From Microbacterium hibisci (GTDB taxonomy: Bacteria > Actinomycetota > Actinomycetes > Actinomycetales > Microbacteriaceae), in the NCBI RefSeq assembly GCF_015278255.1, contig NZ_JADIJC010000001.1:744001-808000 (forward strand): 64,000 bases of DNA, read 5' to 3'. Below, piece after piece: positions 1 to 8,201 of the stretch. Position 1 is the first letter of the stretch, and every line of letters begins with the position of its first letter. Position numbers and translations under genes: made by a program. Under the pieces are notes generated by a model that was not told the DNA's origin, did not search any database, and saw only the letters and a program-made list of their open reading frames with translations.

Positions 1-225
1 CTCAACTATCAGATCGAGCATCACCTGTTCCCGTCGATGCCCCGACCGCATCTCCGCCAGGCGTCCACGATGATCCGGGCTTACTGCCGGGAGAACGGCG
101 TGGCGTATACCGAGACGGGTCTCTGGCAGTCGTACGGACTCGTAGTCCGCTACATCAACAGGGTGGGGCTCGGCGAACGCGACCCCTTCGAGTGTCCGCT
201 GCTCCAGCATCGGCAAACCGTCTAG
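1..225 (+). CDS. Fatty acid desaturase, C-terminal part (cut by window edge)
   Basis: Frame 1 is open from the first base and ends in TAG at 223-225, giving 74 visible residues. The visible start reads LNYQIEHHLFP, the third histidine box (QxxHH) of membrane di-iron fatty acyl desaturases of the front-end or linoleoyl-CoA type. The rest matches the short cytosolic tail that follows this box in the family. The protein would sit in the membrane and introduce a double bond into an acyl chain; regioselectivity cannot be read from this fragment. The first two histidine boxes and all membrane segments lie before the window. Confidence 0.85.
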   Translation, partial: LNYQIEHHLFPSMPRPHLRQASTMIRAYCRENGVAYTETGLWQSYGLVVRYINRVGLGERDPFECPLLQHRQTV

Positions 226-258
226 CCGGATCCGGCAAGCGGCGGCACGCCGGCGCGG

Positions 259-933
259 TCAGAAGACCAGTCGCCCGGCGATGATGTCGGCTGCGACGAC
301 GCCGATCCGAGCCTGCGTGGAGCGGGCGTGACTCCGGATTCGCGCGAACGCCTGATCCATGTCGATGTTGTGCCGTTGAGCGAGATATCCCTTGGCTTGC
401 TCGATCACCACCCGGCTGTCCAGCGCACGCTGGAGCTGTGCCTGCGCGAGTTCGGACTCCTCGACCAGCACCTCGAGACGATCCAATGCCCGGCGCAGGA
501 GCGTGACCGAGACGATCGCGGCCAGCCCACTCATACCTGCAAGGTCGGAGTCGGACAGATCGCGCGCGCCGGCCGAGTAGATCCCGATCGACCCGATGCT
601 CACCGTCCCGACGAAGGGGGGAAAAGCGTAGAGCGACCCCACCTCCAGTTCTAGGAGCGCCGCGCAGGCTCCCGGCCAGCGTGCTCCGCCTTGCGCTCGC
701 AGATCGGCTGCGGCGACCGGGCGCCGCGTACGAAGCGCCTCCCACGACGGACCCTCACCGAGGTCGATCTGGATCTCGTCGATCCGGGCGGTCGTACCGA
801 CTCCTTCAGCTGCAGATCGAAGACGCATGCCTCTGGTCCGCCCGCGTGTGTTGCTACCCGCGATCGCGGCGCGCGTCAATGGCGTACGCGATCGACGCGA
901 CGGTGTGGTGAGGTTGCCGGTCTCACCTTTCAA
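259..933 (-). CDS. GAF and ANTAR domain RNA-binding regulator
   Basis: 224 codons. The C-terminal 55-60 residues (from SRVVIEQAKGYLAQ to the end) are an ANTAR domain, the RNA-binding antiterminator module that pairs with two-hairpin leader RNAs. Residues of about 55-150 carry a GAF-like sensor, including the DLGEGPSWEALRTRRPV stretch seen in mycobacterial and actinobacterial GAF-ANTAR proteins. The first 45 residues do not resemble the usual GAF beginning, and the only start available to the whole frame is TTG at 933. An ATG at residue 36 (position 828) is the alternative. The GAF N-terminus may therefore be degraded or frameshifted. No target leader RNA was recognised nearby. Confidence 0.75.
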   Translation of the reverse strand: MKGETGNLTTPSRRSRTPLTRAAIAGSNTRGRTRGMRLRSAAEGVGTTARIDEIQIDLGEGPSWEALRTRRPVAAADLRAQGGARWPGACAALLELEVGSLYAFPPFVGTVSIGSIGIYSAGARDLSDSDLAGMSGLAAIVSVTLLRRALDRLEVLVEESELAQAQLQRALDSRVVIEQAKGYLAQRHNIDMDQAFARIRSHARSTQARIGVVAADIIAGRLVF

Positions 934-1020
934 TGTCGAAACGTTCGGTCAAGGACGGTCCAAGCGCGAGAGAACATCCAATCCGGGTTTCCGCTGGGGG
1001 TCCGGGACAAGGGGCATGAC

Positions 1021-1512
1021 ATGTCGGAGATGGTTGCCGCCGAGGGCGTAGCCGAGCTGCGCCGTCCCGACGTCTGGGCGCTGCTGGAGAGCGTGCGACG
1101 CGCTGATGCGCGGATCGGGAGGCGCCGGTCCCGGGCTTCTGAGCTGAGCGAGACGGAACGAGCCGCAATGCGGTTCCTTGCGGAGAGCGGACAGACTTCC
1201 GAGGTGACCGCGACGATGATCGTGGCTGCGTTGCGTCTCGCGGCTCCGTCGGGCACCGCGCTGGTCGACCGGCTGCGGTCCCGCGGCCTCGTGAGGGTCG
1301 CCCGCAGCCCTGATGACCGTCGCAAGAAGATCGTCCGTCTGGTCGACGACACCGTGAACCCGGACGATGTCGACCCGCTCACCACCGCCCTGCGCGCAAT
1401 CGCCTCCGGTCTGACGCTCGGCGATGCGCATATCGTCGCCGGCTTCCTGCAACAAGTCCTGGTCGCCATTGCTCATGCCGATGAGACCGCGTCAGCGCCG
1501 GCGCTCACGTGA
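1021..1512 (+). CDS. MarR-like winged-helix regulator
   Basis: 163 codons from ATG 1021. The frame is open far upstream, but this ATG is preceded by an AAGGGG purine run and is where the recognisable protein begins. Residues of about 35-100 form a winged helix-turn-helix: TERAAMRFLAESGQTSEVTATM, then the recognition region SGTALVDRLRSRGLVRV and the wing SPDDRRKKIVRL typical of MarR. The helices after residue 110 would form the dimer interface. It is divergent from the GAF-ANTAR gene with 87 bp between. The effector is unknown. It is weaker than a textbook MarR match because the N-terminal helix is not clearly alignable. Confidence 0.65.
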   Translation: MSEMVAAEGVAELRRPDVWALLESVRRADARIGRRRSRASELSETERAAMRFLAESGQTSEVTATMIVAALRLAAPSGTALVDRLRSRGLVRVARSPDDRRKKIVRLVDDTVNPDDVDPLTTALRAIASGLTLGDAHIVAGFLQQVLVAIAHADETASAPALT

Positions 1513-1559
1513 AAAGTCGATGCCGGCAGCCGTCGCCCGGCGAACGCCGGTGCGATCCC

Positions 1560-1757
1560 CTAGAGGCGTCTCACGTAGATTGCAACGCCCGCCTCATCCT
1601 CGATGTCGAGGCGGTATTCCTCGCCGCGGAACCACGCTGCGGTGGGGACCGACCCGTCGGACTCCCGGTCGAGGATTTCGATGCCGACAGTGACGCGGCG
1701 GCGGCCGCCGGCAACCACCTCGTCGAATCTGGCCTTGCACGCGTTCGGCGGTTCCAT
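1560..1757 (-). CDS. Small hypothetical protein (65 aa)
   Basis: ATG at 1757, TAG at 1560. The protein has regular soluble-domain composition: it begins MEPPNACKARFDEVV and ends GVAIYVRRL, with alternating hydrophobic residues that suggest a small beta-rich fold. The frame continues upstream with arginine-rich, uncoded-looking sequence, so the ATG at 1757 is preferred. It is convergent with the MarR-like gene. No family was recognised. Confidence 0.45.
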   Translation of the reverse strand: MEPPNACKARFDEVVAGGRRRVTVGIEILDRESDGSVPTAAWFRGEEYRLDIEDEAGVAIYVRRL

Positions 1758-1886
1758 CCACCGAGCGTACGCCGCCGTCGCAGGGCACGGCTCGAGCGCG
1801 AAACATCCGCGGTGATCGCCGGCGTTCGTGTGGCGACGCGCTCGGTTCCTGAGAGCGTGCACATGTGAGGGCCCTACCGTCACAAG

Positions 1887-2114
1887 ATGAGCAGCGGATC
1901 CGATCAGCCGAATGACCAGGCGCCGGACCAACGGGGGGCCGCTCGCGACAAGCGAGGGGCGGAGGCCAGAGCGGAGGACCGGCACGCGGACAGGTCGAAA
2001 CCTCCAACCCCGCTTCAATCCCGTGCGAAGGAACGCCTCCGCTCGCTGAAACCAACCGACATCCCGTCGCGCGCGCCAGGCGATGATGCACAGGATCCAC
2101 CCGAGTCCGCATAG
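1887..2114 (+). CDS. Possible small hydrophilic protein (75 aa)
   Basis: ATG 1887 to TAG 2114. The product is highly charged and disordered-looking (rich in R, D, P, A, S; no hydrophobic core). Such sequences occur both as real actinobacterial small proteins and as chance ORFs in GC-rich DNA. No strong ribosome binding site is visible. Listed only as a candidate. Confidence 0.25.
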   Translation: MSSGSDQPNDQAPDQRGAARDKRGAEARAEDRHADRSKPPTPLQSRAKERLRSLKPTDIPSRAPGDDAQDPPESA

Positions 2115-2290
2115 GCATCCGTCCCACGAAGACGGCGATGCCCCCAGAGCGTGGAGATCGGGACACGAACCCCGCGCACGGGCATGGGTGCCAGGACTTG
2201 GTCCCGTTTCTGGTCCCGAGCCCGATCAGACGGGTGCAGACACCTCGAAACGAGGGTAGATTCTGCTGCGGAATCCTGCGAAATTTACTG

Positions 2291-2362
2291 CTGGGGTACC
2301 TGGACTCGAACCAAGAACAACTGAACCAGAATCAGCCGTGTTGCCAATTACACCATACCCCA
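2291..2362 (-). tRNA. tRNA-Gln (anticodon CUG)
   Basis: On the minus strand, a 7-bp acceptor stem (TGGGGTA with TACCCCA) closes a complete cloverleaf: D stem GTGT/ACAC, anticodon stem GCTGA/TCAGT with loop TTCTGGT, and T arm CTTGG-TTCGAGT-CCAGG. The anticodon is CTG, reading CAG glutamine codons. The discriminator base is G and CCA is not encoded. It lies 69 bp downstream of gltX on the same strand. Confidence 0.95.
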
Positions 2363-2431
2363 AGGCTGTCAGCCGAAGCCGTGCCGAGGAATGAGTCTAC
2401 GCGACGCCGGCACGTGCTCCAAACCGAGCCG

Positions 2432-3961
2432 TCACCCGCGCGCGTCGACCAGCGCCGCCAGGCGACGGATCGACGCGGACTTGCCGAGCAGCTCCATCGA
2501 CTCGAAGAGCGGCGGCGACACGCGGCGTCCGCTCAGCGCGACGCGCAGCGGACCGTAGGCGACGCGGGGCTTGAGGCCCAGGCCGCCGTCCTCGACGGGC
2601 GACACGAGCGCGCCGGCCAGTGCGTCCTGCACCGCGGCGGCGGTGAACTCCGTCTCGGGCACGACCTCGAGGGCGCCGACCGAGGCGATCAGCACCTCGT
2701 TCGCGTTCGCGGGCAGCGACGCCAGTGCGTCCTCCTGGTAGGCGATGGAGTCCGAGAAGAGGAAGCCGAGAAGGCCCGGCGCATCGCCGAGCAGCTGCAT
2801 CCGCTCCTGCACGAGCGGGGCCGCCGCGGCGAGCATCGCCTGCTGCGCGGGCGTCGGCGACTCGTCCACCACGCCCGCGGCCGCGAGATAGGGCACGAGG
2901 CGCGCGGCGAAGTCGGAGGGCTCGAGCATCCGGATGTGGTCGCCGTTGATCGACTCGGCCTTCTTCTGGTCGAAGCGGGCCGGGTTCGGGTTGACGTCGA
3001 CGATGTCGAAGGCGGCGACGAGCTCCTCCAGCGAGAAGACGTCGCGGTCGGGGCCGATCGACCAGCCGAGCAGCGCCAGGTAGTTCAGCAGCCCCTCGTG
3101 GATGAAGCCCTTCTCGCGCTGCAGGAAGAGGTCGGCCTTCGGGTCGCGCTTGGAGAGCTTCTTGTTGCCCTCCTCGCCCAGCACGAGCGGCATGTGCGCG
3201 AAGCGCGGGATGAACGTCGTGACCCCGGCATCCACCAGCGCACCGTAGAGCGCGAGCTGGCGGGCCGTCGACGGCATGAGGTCTTCGCCGCGGATGACGT
3301 GCGTGATGCCCATCAGCGCGTCGTCGACGGGGTTCACGAAGGGGTACAGCGGCACTCCCCCGGCGCGCACCAGCACGAAGTCGGGGAAGGATCCGGCGGG
3401 GAAGGTCACCTCGCCGCGGATCAGGTCGACGTAGGTGAGGTCCTCGTCGGGCACGCGCAGCCGCCAGGCCGGCTCGCGGCCCTCGGCGCGGAACGCGGCC
3501 TTCTGATCGTCGGTGAGGTCCCGGTCGAAGTTGTCGTAGCCGAGCTGCTTGGCACGGCCGTTGGCCTCGTTGCGGGCGTCGATCTCCTCCGCGGTCGAGT
3601 AGCTCTCGTACACCGCACCCGACGCGATGAGCTTGTCGAGCACCTCGCGGTAGATGCCGTGGCGCTCGGACTGGCGGTAGGGCGCGTGCGGGCCACCGAC
3701 CTCGACCCCCTCGTCCCAGTCGATCTTCAGCCAGGTGAGCGCGTCGAGCAGCTGACGATAGCTCTCTTCGCTGTCGCGCGCCGCGTCGGTGTCTTCGATG
3801 CGGAACACCAGCTTGCCGCCGTTGTGACGCGCGTACGCCCAGTTGAACAGCACGGTGCGGACGAGACCGACGTGCGGCAGGCCCGTGGGCGACGGGCAGA
3901 AGCGGACGCGGACATCGGCACCGGCGGCGGTCGTGGTGCGGGGATCAGGCGAAGAAGACAT
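2432..3961 (-). CDS. gltX: Glutamyl-tRNA synthetase
   Basis: 509 aa, full length for class I GluRS. It charges tRNA with glutamate in the cytosol. The HIGH-type signature appears as [14 protein letters not shown] (HVGL at residues 30-33) and the KMSKS-type signature as KKLSKRD near residue 268; the C-terminal anticodon-binding helical domain follows. Actinobacteria normally make Gln-tRNA through Glu-tRNA(Gln) and the GatCAB amidotransferase, so the tRNA-Gln gene directly downstream fits a non-discriminating role (inference). The start ATG has a TAAACT -10 hexamer only 8 bases upstream, so the leader is very short. Confidence 0.98.
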   Translation of the reverse strand: MSSSPDPRTTTAAGADVRVRFCPSPTGLPHVGLVRTVLFNWAYARHNGGKLVFRIEDTDAARDSEESYRQLLDALTWLKIDWDEGVEVGGPHAPYRQSERHGIYREVLDKLIASGAVYESYSTAEEIDARNEANGRAKQLGYDNFDRDLTDDQKAAFRAEGREPAWRLRVPDEDLTYVDLIRGEVTFPAGSFPDFVLVRAGGVPLYPFVNPVDDALMGITHVIRGEDLMPSTARQLALYGALVDAGVTTFIPRFAHMPLVLGEEGNKKLSKRDPKADLFLQREKGFIHEGLLNYLALLGWSIGPDRDVFSLEELVAAFDIVDVNPNPARFDQKKAESINGDHIRMLEPSDFAARLVPYLAAAGVVDESPTPAQQAMLAAAAPLVQERMQLLGDAPGLLGFLFSDSIAYQEDALASLPANANEVLIASVGALEVVPETEFTAAAVQDALAGALVSPVEDGGLGLKPRVAYGPLRVALSGRRVSPPLFESMELLGKSASIRRLAALVDARG

Positions 3962-3969
3962 CGCCTCCG

Positions 3970-3975
3970 AGTTTA
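3970..3975 (-). promoter_or_regulatory. Putative -10 hexamer of gltX
   Basis: TAAACT on the minus strand, matching the actinobacterial TAnnnT pattern, ends 8 bases before the gltX ATG. A GGAGG follows but is too close to the ATG to be a normal Shine-Dalgarno, which suggests a leaderless or nearly leaderless transcript. Confidence 0.4.
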
Positions 3976-4026
3976 GTCAGCCGCCGCCGTGGGCATCGGC
4001 GGCGGCTGCGCGACCGGATGCCGCCG

Positions 4027-5010
4027 TCACAGTCGGAGTGCCGGCTCGGCGATGAGGCGAGCGAGGGCGTTCAGCGTGGCGCGCACGGCGGGCACGCGTT
4101 CGGCGCCACGAGCGGTCACCGTGTGGATCGTGCGCTGCTCACCGGCGGGCAGCGGCACGACCGCCACTCCCGGGAGTTGAGGGAACGACTCGACGGCCAT
4201 GCGCGGCAGCGTCGCCACCCCGATGCCCTGCGCGACGAGCCCTTCGACGGCGACGAAGTTGTCGGTCTCGAACGCGATGCGGGGCGCGAAGCCCGCGCGT
4301 CCGCACAGTTCGAGCAGGTGGCCGCGGCACCGCGGACAGCCGGCGATCCAGTCGTCGTCCGCGAGGGCGCCGACCTCGACCACCGTGCTCCCCGCCGCCG
4401 GGTGCCCGACAGGCACGACCGCGAGCAGCTCGTCGGTGCCGACCACGGTGACCGCCAGCCCCCGAGCGCTGCTGCCGTGCGGGTCCTCGCGGTCGCCCGG
4501 ATAGCTGAAGGTGAGGGCGATGTCGGTGCGGTCCTCGCGCACCGCGTCGACGGCTTCGGGCGGCTCGGCTTCGACATAGGTGAGGGAGATGCCCGGATGC
4601 CGCTGCGCGAGGTCTGCGAGCAGCCGCGGCACGATCGTGGGCGAGGCCGAGGGGAAGCCCATGAGGCGGACGCGCGCCGCGCGCAGGCCACGGAGCTCGG
4701 CGAGTTCGCCGGCAGCGGCATCCAGGGCGGTCGTCACCGCCGGCGCGTGGCGCGCGAGGATCCGGCCGGCGTCGGTGAGGCGCACGCTCCGGCCGACCCG
4801 CTCGACGATGGGCACGCCGAGGCGCTGCTCGAGTCGCTTGAGCTGCTGGCTCACTGCGGGCTGGCTGTAGCCCAGCGCCGCCGCGGCCCCGGTGATCGAC
4901 CCCGCGTCGGAGACCGCCTTGACGACGCGCAGCTCGCGGGCGTCGAACCCCGGGTCGTCGTCGAACGCATCGGTCACACCGGAATCATAACCAGACGTGA
5001 TGTCTCTCAT
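4027..5010 (-). CDS. LysR-family transcriptional regulator
   Basis: 327 aa from ATG 5010, chosen because AGGTG lies 5-9 bases upstream. A GTG at 4977 gives a more usual 316 aa but has no ribosome binding site. The LysR winged helix-turn-helix occupies residues of about 25-85 (SITGAAAALGYSQPAVSQQLKRLE), followed by a periplasmic-binding-like effector domain. A CPRC pair in the effector domain (WIAGCPRCRGHL) is unusual and could bind metal or respond to redox; this is speculation. It is divergent from the class V aminotransferase with a 48-bp gap, the usual arrangement for a LysR protein controlling its neighbour. Confidence 0.9.
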   Translation of the reverse strand: MRDITSGYDSGVTDAFDDDPGFDARELRVVKAVSDAGSITGAAAALGYSQPAVSQQLKRLEQRLGVPIVERVGRSVRLTDAGRILARHAPAVTTALDAAAGELAELRGLRAARVRLMGFPSASPTIVPRLLADLAQRHPGISLTYVEAEPPEAVDAVREDRTDIALTFSYPGDREDPHGSSARGLAVTVVGTDELLAVVPVGHPAAGSTVVEVGALADDDWIAGCPRCRGHLLELCGRAGFAPRIAFETDNFVAVEGLVAQGIGVATLPRMAVESFPQLPGVAVVPLPAGEQRTIHTVTARGAERVPAVRATLNALARLIAEPALRL

Positions 5011-5058
5011 GGAACACCTGCCGTAGACGTGACGTGTGAACACCGCGACCCTGGAGAC

Positions 5059-6126
5059 ATGTCCGTCATCGCCTCCTCGCCTGCCATCGACGCCGCGCGC
5101 CGCGAGTTCGACGGCGGTCGCGACTACCTCGCCGCGTGCACCGTGGGCCTGCCCACCCGCGCCACGCGCGCCGCCGTGCGGGCCGACCTCGACGCCTCGG
5201 CGTCCGGACGACCGGATCTCGCGGCCTACGGCGCAGCGGTCGAGCGGTCGCGCGCGCTGTTCGGCTCACTCGTGGGCGTCGGCGCCGAGCGGGTCGCGAT
5301 CAGCTCCCAGACGTCGGTCGCCGCGGCCACCGTCGCCTCGGCCCTGCCGGACGGCGCCGAAGTCCTCGTGCCGGAGGGCGAGTTCTCGTCGGTCGTGCTC
5401 CCCTTCGTCCACGCCGGGCGCGGCATCCGTGTCCGCACCGCTCCCCTGCGGGAGCTCGCGCACCACGTGCGACCCGAGACGGCGCTGGTGGCGTTCTCCG
5501 CGGTGCAGTCGGCGACCGGCGAGGTGGCCGACGCCGGCGCCGTGGCCGCGGCTGCTGCCGCCCACGACGCCCTCACGCTGTGCGATGCGACGCAGGCGGT
5601 CGGATGGCTGCCGGTCGAGGCATCCGCCTTCGATGCCGTCGTGTGCCACGCCTACAAGTGGCTCTGCGCGCCCCGCGGCGTGACGTTCCTCACCGTCTCG
5701 GAGCGCCTCGCCGCACGGATGTCGCCGATCCACGCCGGGTGGTATGCCGGCGACGACCCGTGGGCGTCGTGCTACGGGCCCGACGTCGAGCTCGCGCGCG
5801 ACGCGCGGCGGTTCGACGTCTCGCCCGCGTGGCAGGCGTTCGTCGGTGCGGCGCCCGCGCTGGAGCTGTTCGCGGCCCTCGCGCCGTCGGAGCTGCACGC
5901 GCACGCGACCGGGCTCGCGGCGGCGTTCCGGCGGGGCCTGGGCGTCGCCGAGCCGGAACGGGCGTCGGCGATCGTGACGTGGACCGACAGCGACGGCGCG
6001 GCGCTCGCCCGGCTGACCGCGGCCGGCATCACGGCATCGGGCCGCTCGGGCCGGGCGCGTGTGGCGTTCCACCTCTTCAACGACGAGGACGACGTCGATC
6101 TGGCCCTGGCGGCGCTCGGTCGCTGA
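5059..6126 (+). CDS. Class V PLP-dependent aminotransferase
   Basis: 355 aa. Fold type I PLP enzyme of the cysteine desulfurase/kynureninase/serine-glyoxylate aminotransferase class. The PLP aspartate and its context appear as LCDATQAVGWLP and the Schiff-base lysine is K200 in HAYKWLCAPRG. The start is ATG 5059, directly after CTGGAGAC, which supplies a GGAG ribosome site. Substrate is unknown. The gene is divergent from the LysR regulator and lies 84 bp before an N-acyl-D-amino-acid deacylase, so a role in amino acid breakdown is likely (inference). It is shorter than SufS-type desulfurases and no Fe-S assembly genes are near. Confidence 0.85.
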   Translation: MSVIASSPAIDAARREFDGGRDYLAACTVGLPTRATRAAVRADLDASASGRPDLAAYGAAVERSRALFGSLVGVGAERVAISSQTSVAAATVASALPDGAEVLVPEGEFSSVVLPFVHAGRGIRVRTAPLRELAHHVRPETALVAFSAVQSATGEVADAGAVAAAAAAHDALTLCDATQAVGWLPVEASAFDAVVCHAYKWLCAPRGVTFLTVSERLAARMSPIHAGWYAGDDPWASCYGPDVELARDARRFDVSPAWQAFVGAAPALELFAALAPSELHAHATGLAAAFRRGLGVAEPERASAIVTWTDSDGAALARLTAAGITASGRSGRARVAFHLFNDEDDVDLALAALGR

Positions 6127-6133
6127 CGCCCAC

Positions 6134-6153
6134 GAGGCGCCCGCGGGCGCCTC
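6134..6153 (+). terminator. GC-rich hairpin after the aminotransferase gene
   Basis: A perfect 20-bp palindrome (8-bp arms GAGGCGCC/GGCGCCTC around CGCG) starts 7 bases after the stop codon at 6126. No T-run follows, as is common for actinobacterial terminators. It may separate the aminotransferase from the deacylase group. Confidence 0.45.
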
Positions 6154-6210
6154 CGCCGACTGCGTAGACTGCTGACGCGGATCACCGGGCCGCGCACCGA
6201 CGGAGGCCGC

Positions 6211-7818
6211 ATGACCCCCCACCCCGACCGCACGGTGCTCCGTGGCGGCACGGTGATCGACGGGACCGGCGCCGTCGGGCGGAGGGCGGACCTCGAGATC
6301 GTCGACGACCGGATCGGGCGCATCGGCGAGGTCGACGCGCGCGACGGCGATGCCGTCGTCGACTGTGCCAGGCGATTGGTGATGCCCGGATTCATCGACG
6401 CCCATTCGCACGCCGACGGGGCGGTGTTCGACGCCGATGTGCAGCTCGCACTGCTGCGTCAGGGAATCACGACCGTGATCGGCGGTCAGGACGGCGTCTC
6501 GTACGCGCCGGGCGACGGCGTGTGGGCGAGCCGGTACTTCGCGGCGATCAACGGCCCGCACCCCACCTACACCGGCGGCGGTGTGGCGGAGCTGCTGCGC
6601 ACCTACGACGAGACGACGCCCGTCAATGTCGGATACCTCGTGCCCGCCGGCACCGTGCGGCACGAGGTGATGGGGATGCAGCTCGGACGAGCGGATGCCG
6701 CGCAGCTGGCGCGCATGCAGCGGCTCGTGGCCGAGGGTCTCGAGGCCGGTGCGCTCGGGCTGTCGACGGGCCTCGACTATGTCCCGGGCATCTTCGCCGA
6801 CACCGAGGAGCTCGCGCACCTCTGCGCTCCGGTCGCGGCGGCCGGCGCGCTCTATGCGACCCACATGCGCGGCGGCTACGAGACGAACACCGCGGCGGGG
6901 CTTCGCGAGGTCGTCGCGATCTGTGCTCCGGGAAAGCCGCACGGTGGCGTCCGCGGCCACATTTCGCACCTGCACGTCGACGCGGCCGACGCCGAGCGCC
7001 TGCTGACGGAGGCCGCGGCATCCGGCGCCGACCTCTCGTTCGACATGTACCCGTACACGCGGGGCTGCACGCTCGTGTCGATGGCCGTGCTGCCGCCGGA
7101 GTACAGCGCTCTCGACGTCGACACGGCCCTCGCGCGCCTCGCCGATCCCGCCGAGCGCGCGCGCCTGCGCGCCGAGTGGTTTCCGACCGTGGCGGACAAG
7201 CCGAGCCTCGGGCCCGGATGGCCGTCGATGATCCGCGTCGGCCACACACCGGCAGCCGACTGGGCGTGGGCACCCGGACTCACTCTCCACGAGATCGCCG
7301 GCCGACGCGGCACCTCTGTGGAGGACGCGACGCTCGACCTGCTGATCGCCGGACGCCTGGAGGTGAACGCCGTCATGGCCGTCAGCGACGAGCGGCCGAT
7401 CGACAACCTCGCCCGCCTCTTCGCCCACCCGGCGCACACCGGCGGCTCCGACGGCATCTTCGTCGGCGCGGTTCCGCACCCGCGCGCGTGGGGCGCGTTC
7501 GCACGGTTCCTCGGCACCTACGTCGGCCGGTCGTTCTCGTGGGAGCAGGCCGCCGTGCACCTGTCGTCGCGAACGGCCGACCGCTTCGGGCTCGCCGATC
7601 GCAGCATCCTGCGCACGGGCGCCGTGGCCGACGTCGCCGTCATCGACCCGGCGACCGTGACGGATGCCGCCGGCTACGAATCCCCGCGCCGGCCGGCCGA
7701 CGGCATCGACGACGTGTTCGTCAACGGCGGGCACGTGCTCCGCGGCGGAGCCCTCACCGGTGTCGTCACCGGGCGTGGACTGCGCCGATCCCCCTCCCCC
7801 TCGAAAGGAAACCCATGA
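6211..7818 (+). CDS. N-acyl-D-amino-acid deacylase (D-aminoacylase, amidohydrolase)
   Basis: 535 aa. Zinc amidohydrolase that removes the acyl group from N-acyl-D-amino acids. The metal HxH site is FIDAHSHADG near residue 67; other family blocks seen are ALGLSTGLDYVPG, YATHMRGGYETN, ISHLHV and FDMYPYT. The C-terminus returns to the small beta-sandwich composite domain (VADVAVIDPATV). GGAGG lies five bases before ATG 6211. The stop overlaps the start of ridA by ATGA, so the two are translationally coupled. D-glutamate or D-aspartate specificity cannot be judged from sequence. Confidence 0.88.
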   Translation: MTPHPDRTVLRGGTVIDGTGAVGRRADLEIVDDRIGRIGEVDARDGDAVVDCARRLVMPGFIDAHSHADGAVFDADVQLALLRQGITTVIGGQDGVSYAPGDGVWASRYFAAINGPHPTYTGGGVAELLRTYDETTPVNVGYLVPAGTVRHEVMGMQLGRADAAQLARMQRLVAEGLEAGALGLSTGLDYVPGIFADTEELAHLCAPVAAAGALYATHMRGGYETNTAAGLREVVAICAPGKPHGGVRGHISHLHVDAADAERLLTEAAASGADLSFDMYPYTRGCTLVSMAVLPPEYSALDVDTALARLADPAERARLRAEWFPTVADKPSLGPGWPSMIRVGHTPAADWAWAPGLTLHEIAGRRGTSVEDATLDLLIAGRLEVNAVMAVSDERPIDNLARLFAHPAHTGGSDGIFVGAVPHPRAWGAFARFLGTYVGRSFSWEQAAVHLSSRTADRFGLADRSILRTGAVADVAVIDPATVTDAAGYESPRRPADGIDDVFVNGGHVLRGGALTGVVTGRGLRRSPSPSKGNP

Positions 7819-8201
7819 CCAAGCACGCTGTCCTCCTCGAGAACGCACCGAAGCCCGCCGGGCCCTACAGTCACGGCGTCGCCGCCGCCGGGCTGCTGTT
7901 CACCGCCGGCTTCGGGCCGCAGGATCCGGCGACCGGCGAAGTCGTCGCCGGCGGCGTCTACGAGCAGACGCAGCAGGTGCTCCGCAACGTCGGGAGCGTG
8001 CTGGCCGCGCAGGGGGCGTCGTTCGACGACGTCGTCAAGGTGACGGCGCACCTCCAGCACCTCAAGCGGGACTTCGCCGAGTACAACCGCGCGTACGCGG
8101 AGTTCTTCGCCGAGCCGTACCCGGTGCGCACCACCGTGGGCTCCGAGCTGTTCGACATCCTCGTCGAGATCGACGTCGTCGCGGTGCTGCCGGGCCACTG
8201 A
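7815..8201 (+). CDS. RidA-family enamine/imine deaminase
   Basis: 128 aa, the usual YjgF/YER057c/UK114 length. These trimeric proteins hydrolyse reactive 2-aminoacrylate and related enamines released by PLP enzymes. Family blocks present: PKPAGPYSHGV near the N-terminus, FTAGFGPQDPATGE, and YPVRTTVG with the conserved arginine. AAAGGAAA precedes the ATG, and the gene overlaps both neighbours (ATGA upstream, TGATG downstream). Sitting between a D-aminoacylase and a DSD1-type PLP lyase, it probably clears enamine by-products of the lyase (inference). Confidence 0.92.
   Translation: MTKHAVLLENAPKPAGPYSHGVAAAGLLFTAGFGPQDPATGEVVAGGVYEQTQQVLRNVGSVLAAQGASFDDVVKVTAHLQHLKRDFAEYNRAYAEFFAEPYPVRTTVGSELFDILVEIDVVAVLPGH

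Noticed and set aside
2138..3976. 612-codon plus-strand ORF opposite gltX
   Set aside because: Antisense shadow; crosses the tRNA-Gln gene and has no recognisable motif.
5266..7848. 860-codon minus-strand ORF opposite the aminotransferase and deacylase genes
   Set aside because: Arginine/glycine/valine-rich shadow of two clear plus-strand enzymes; no domain, no start signal.
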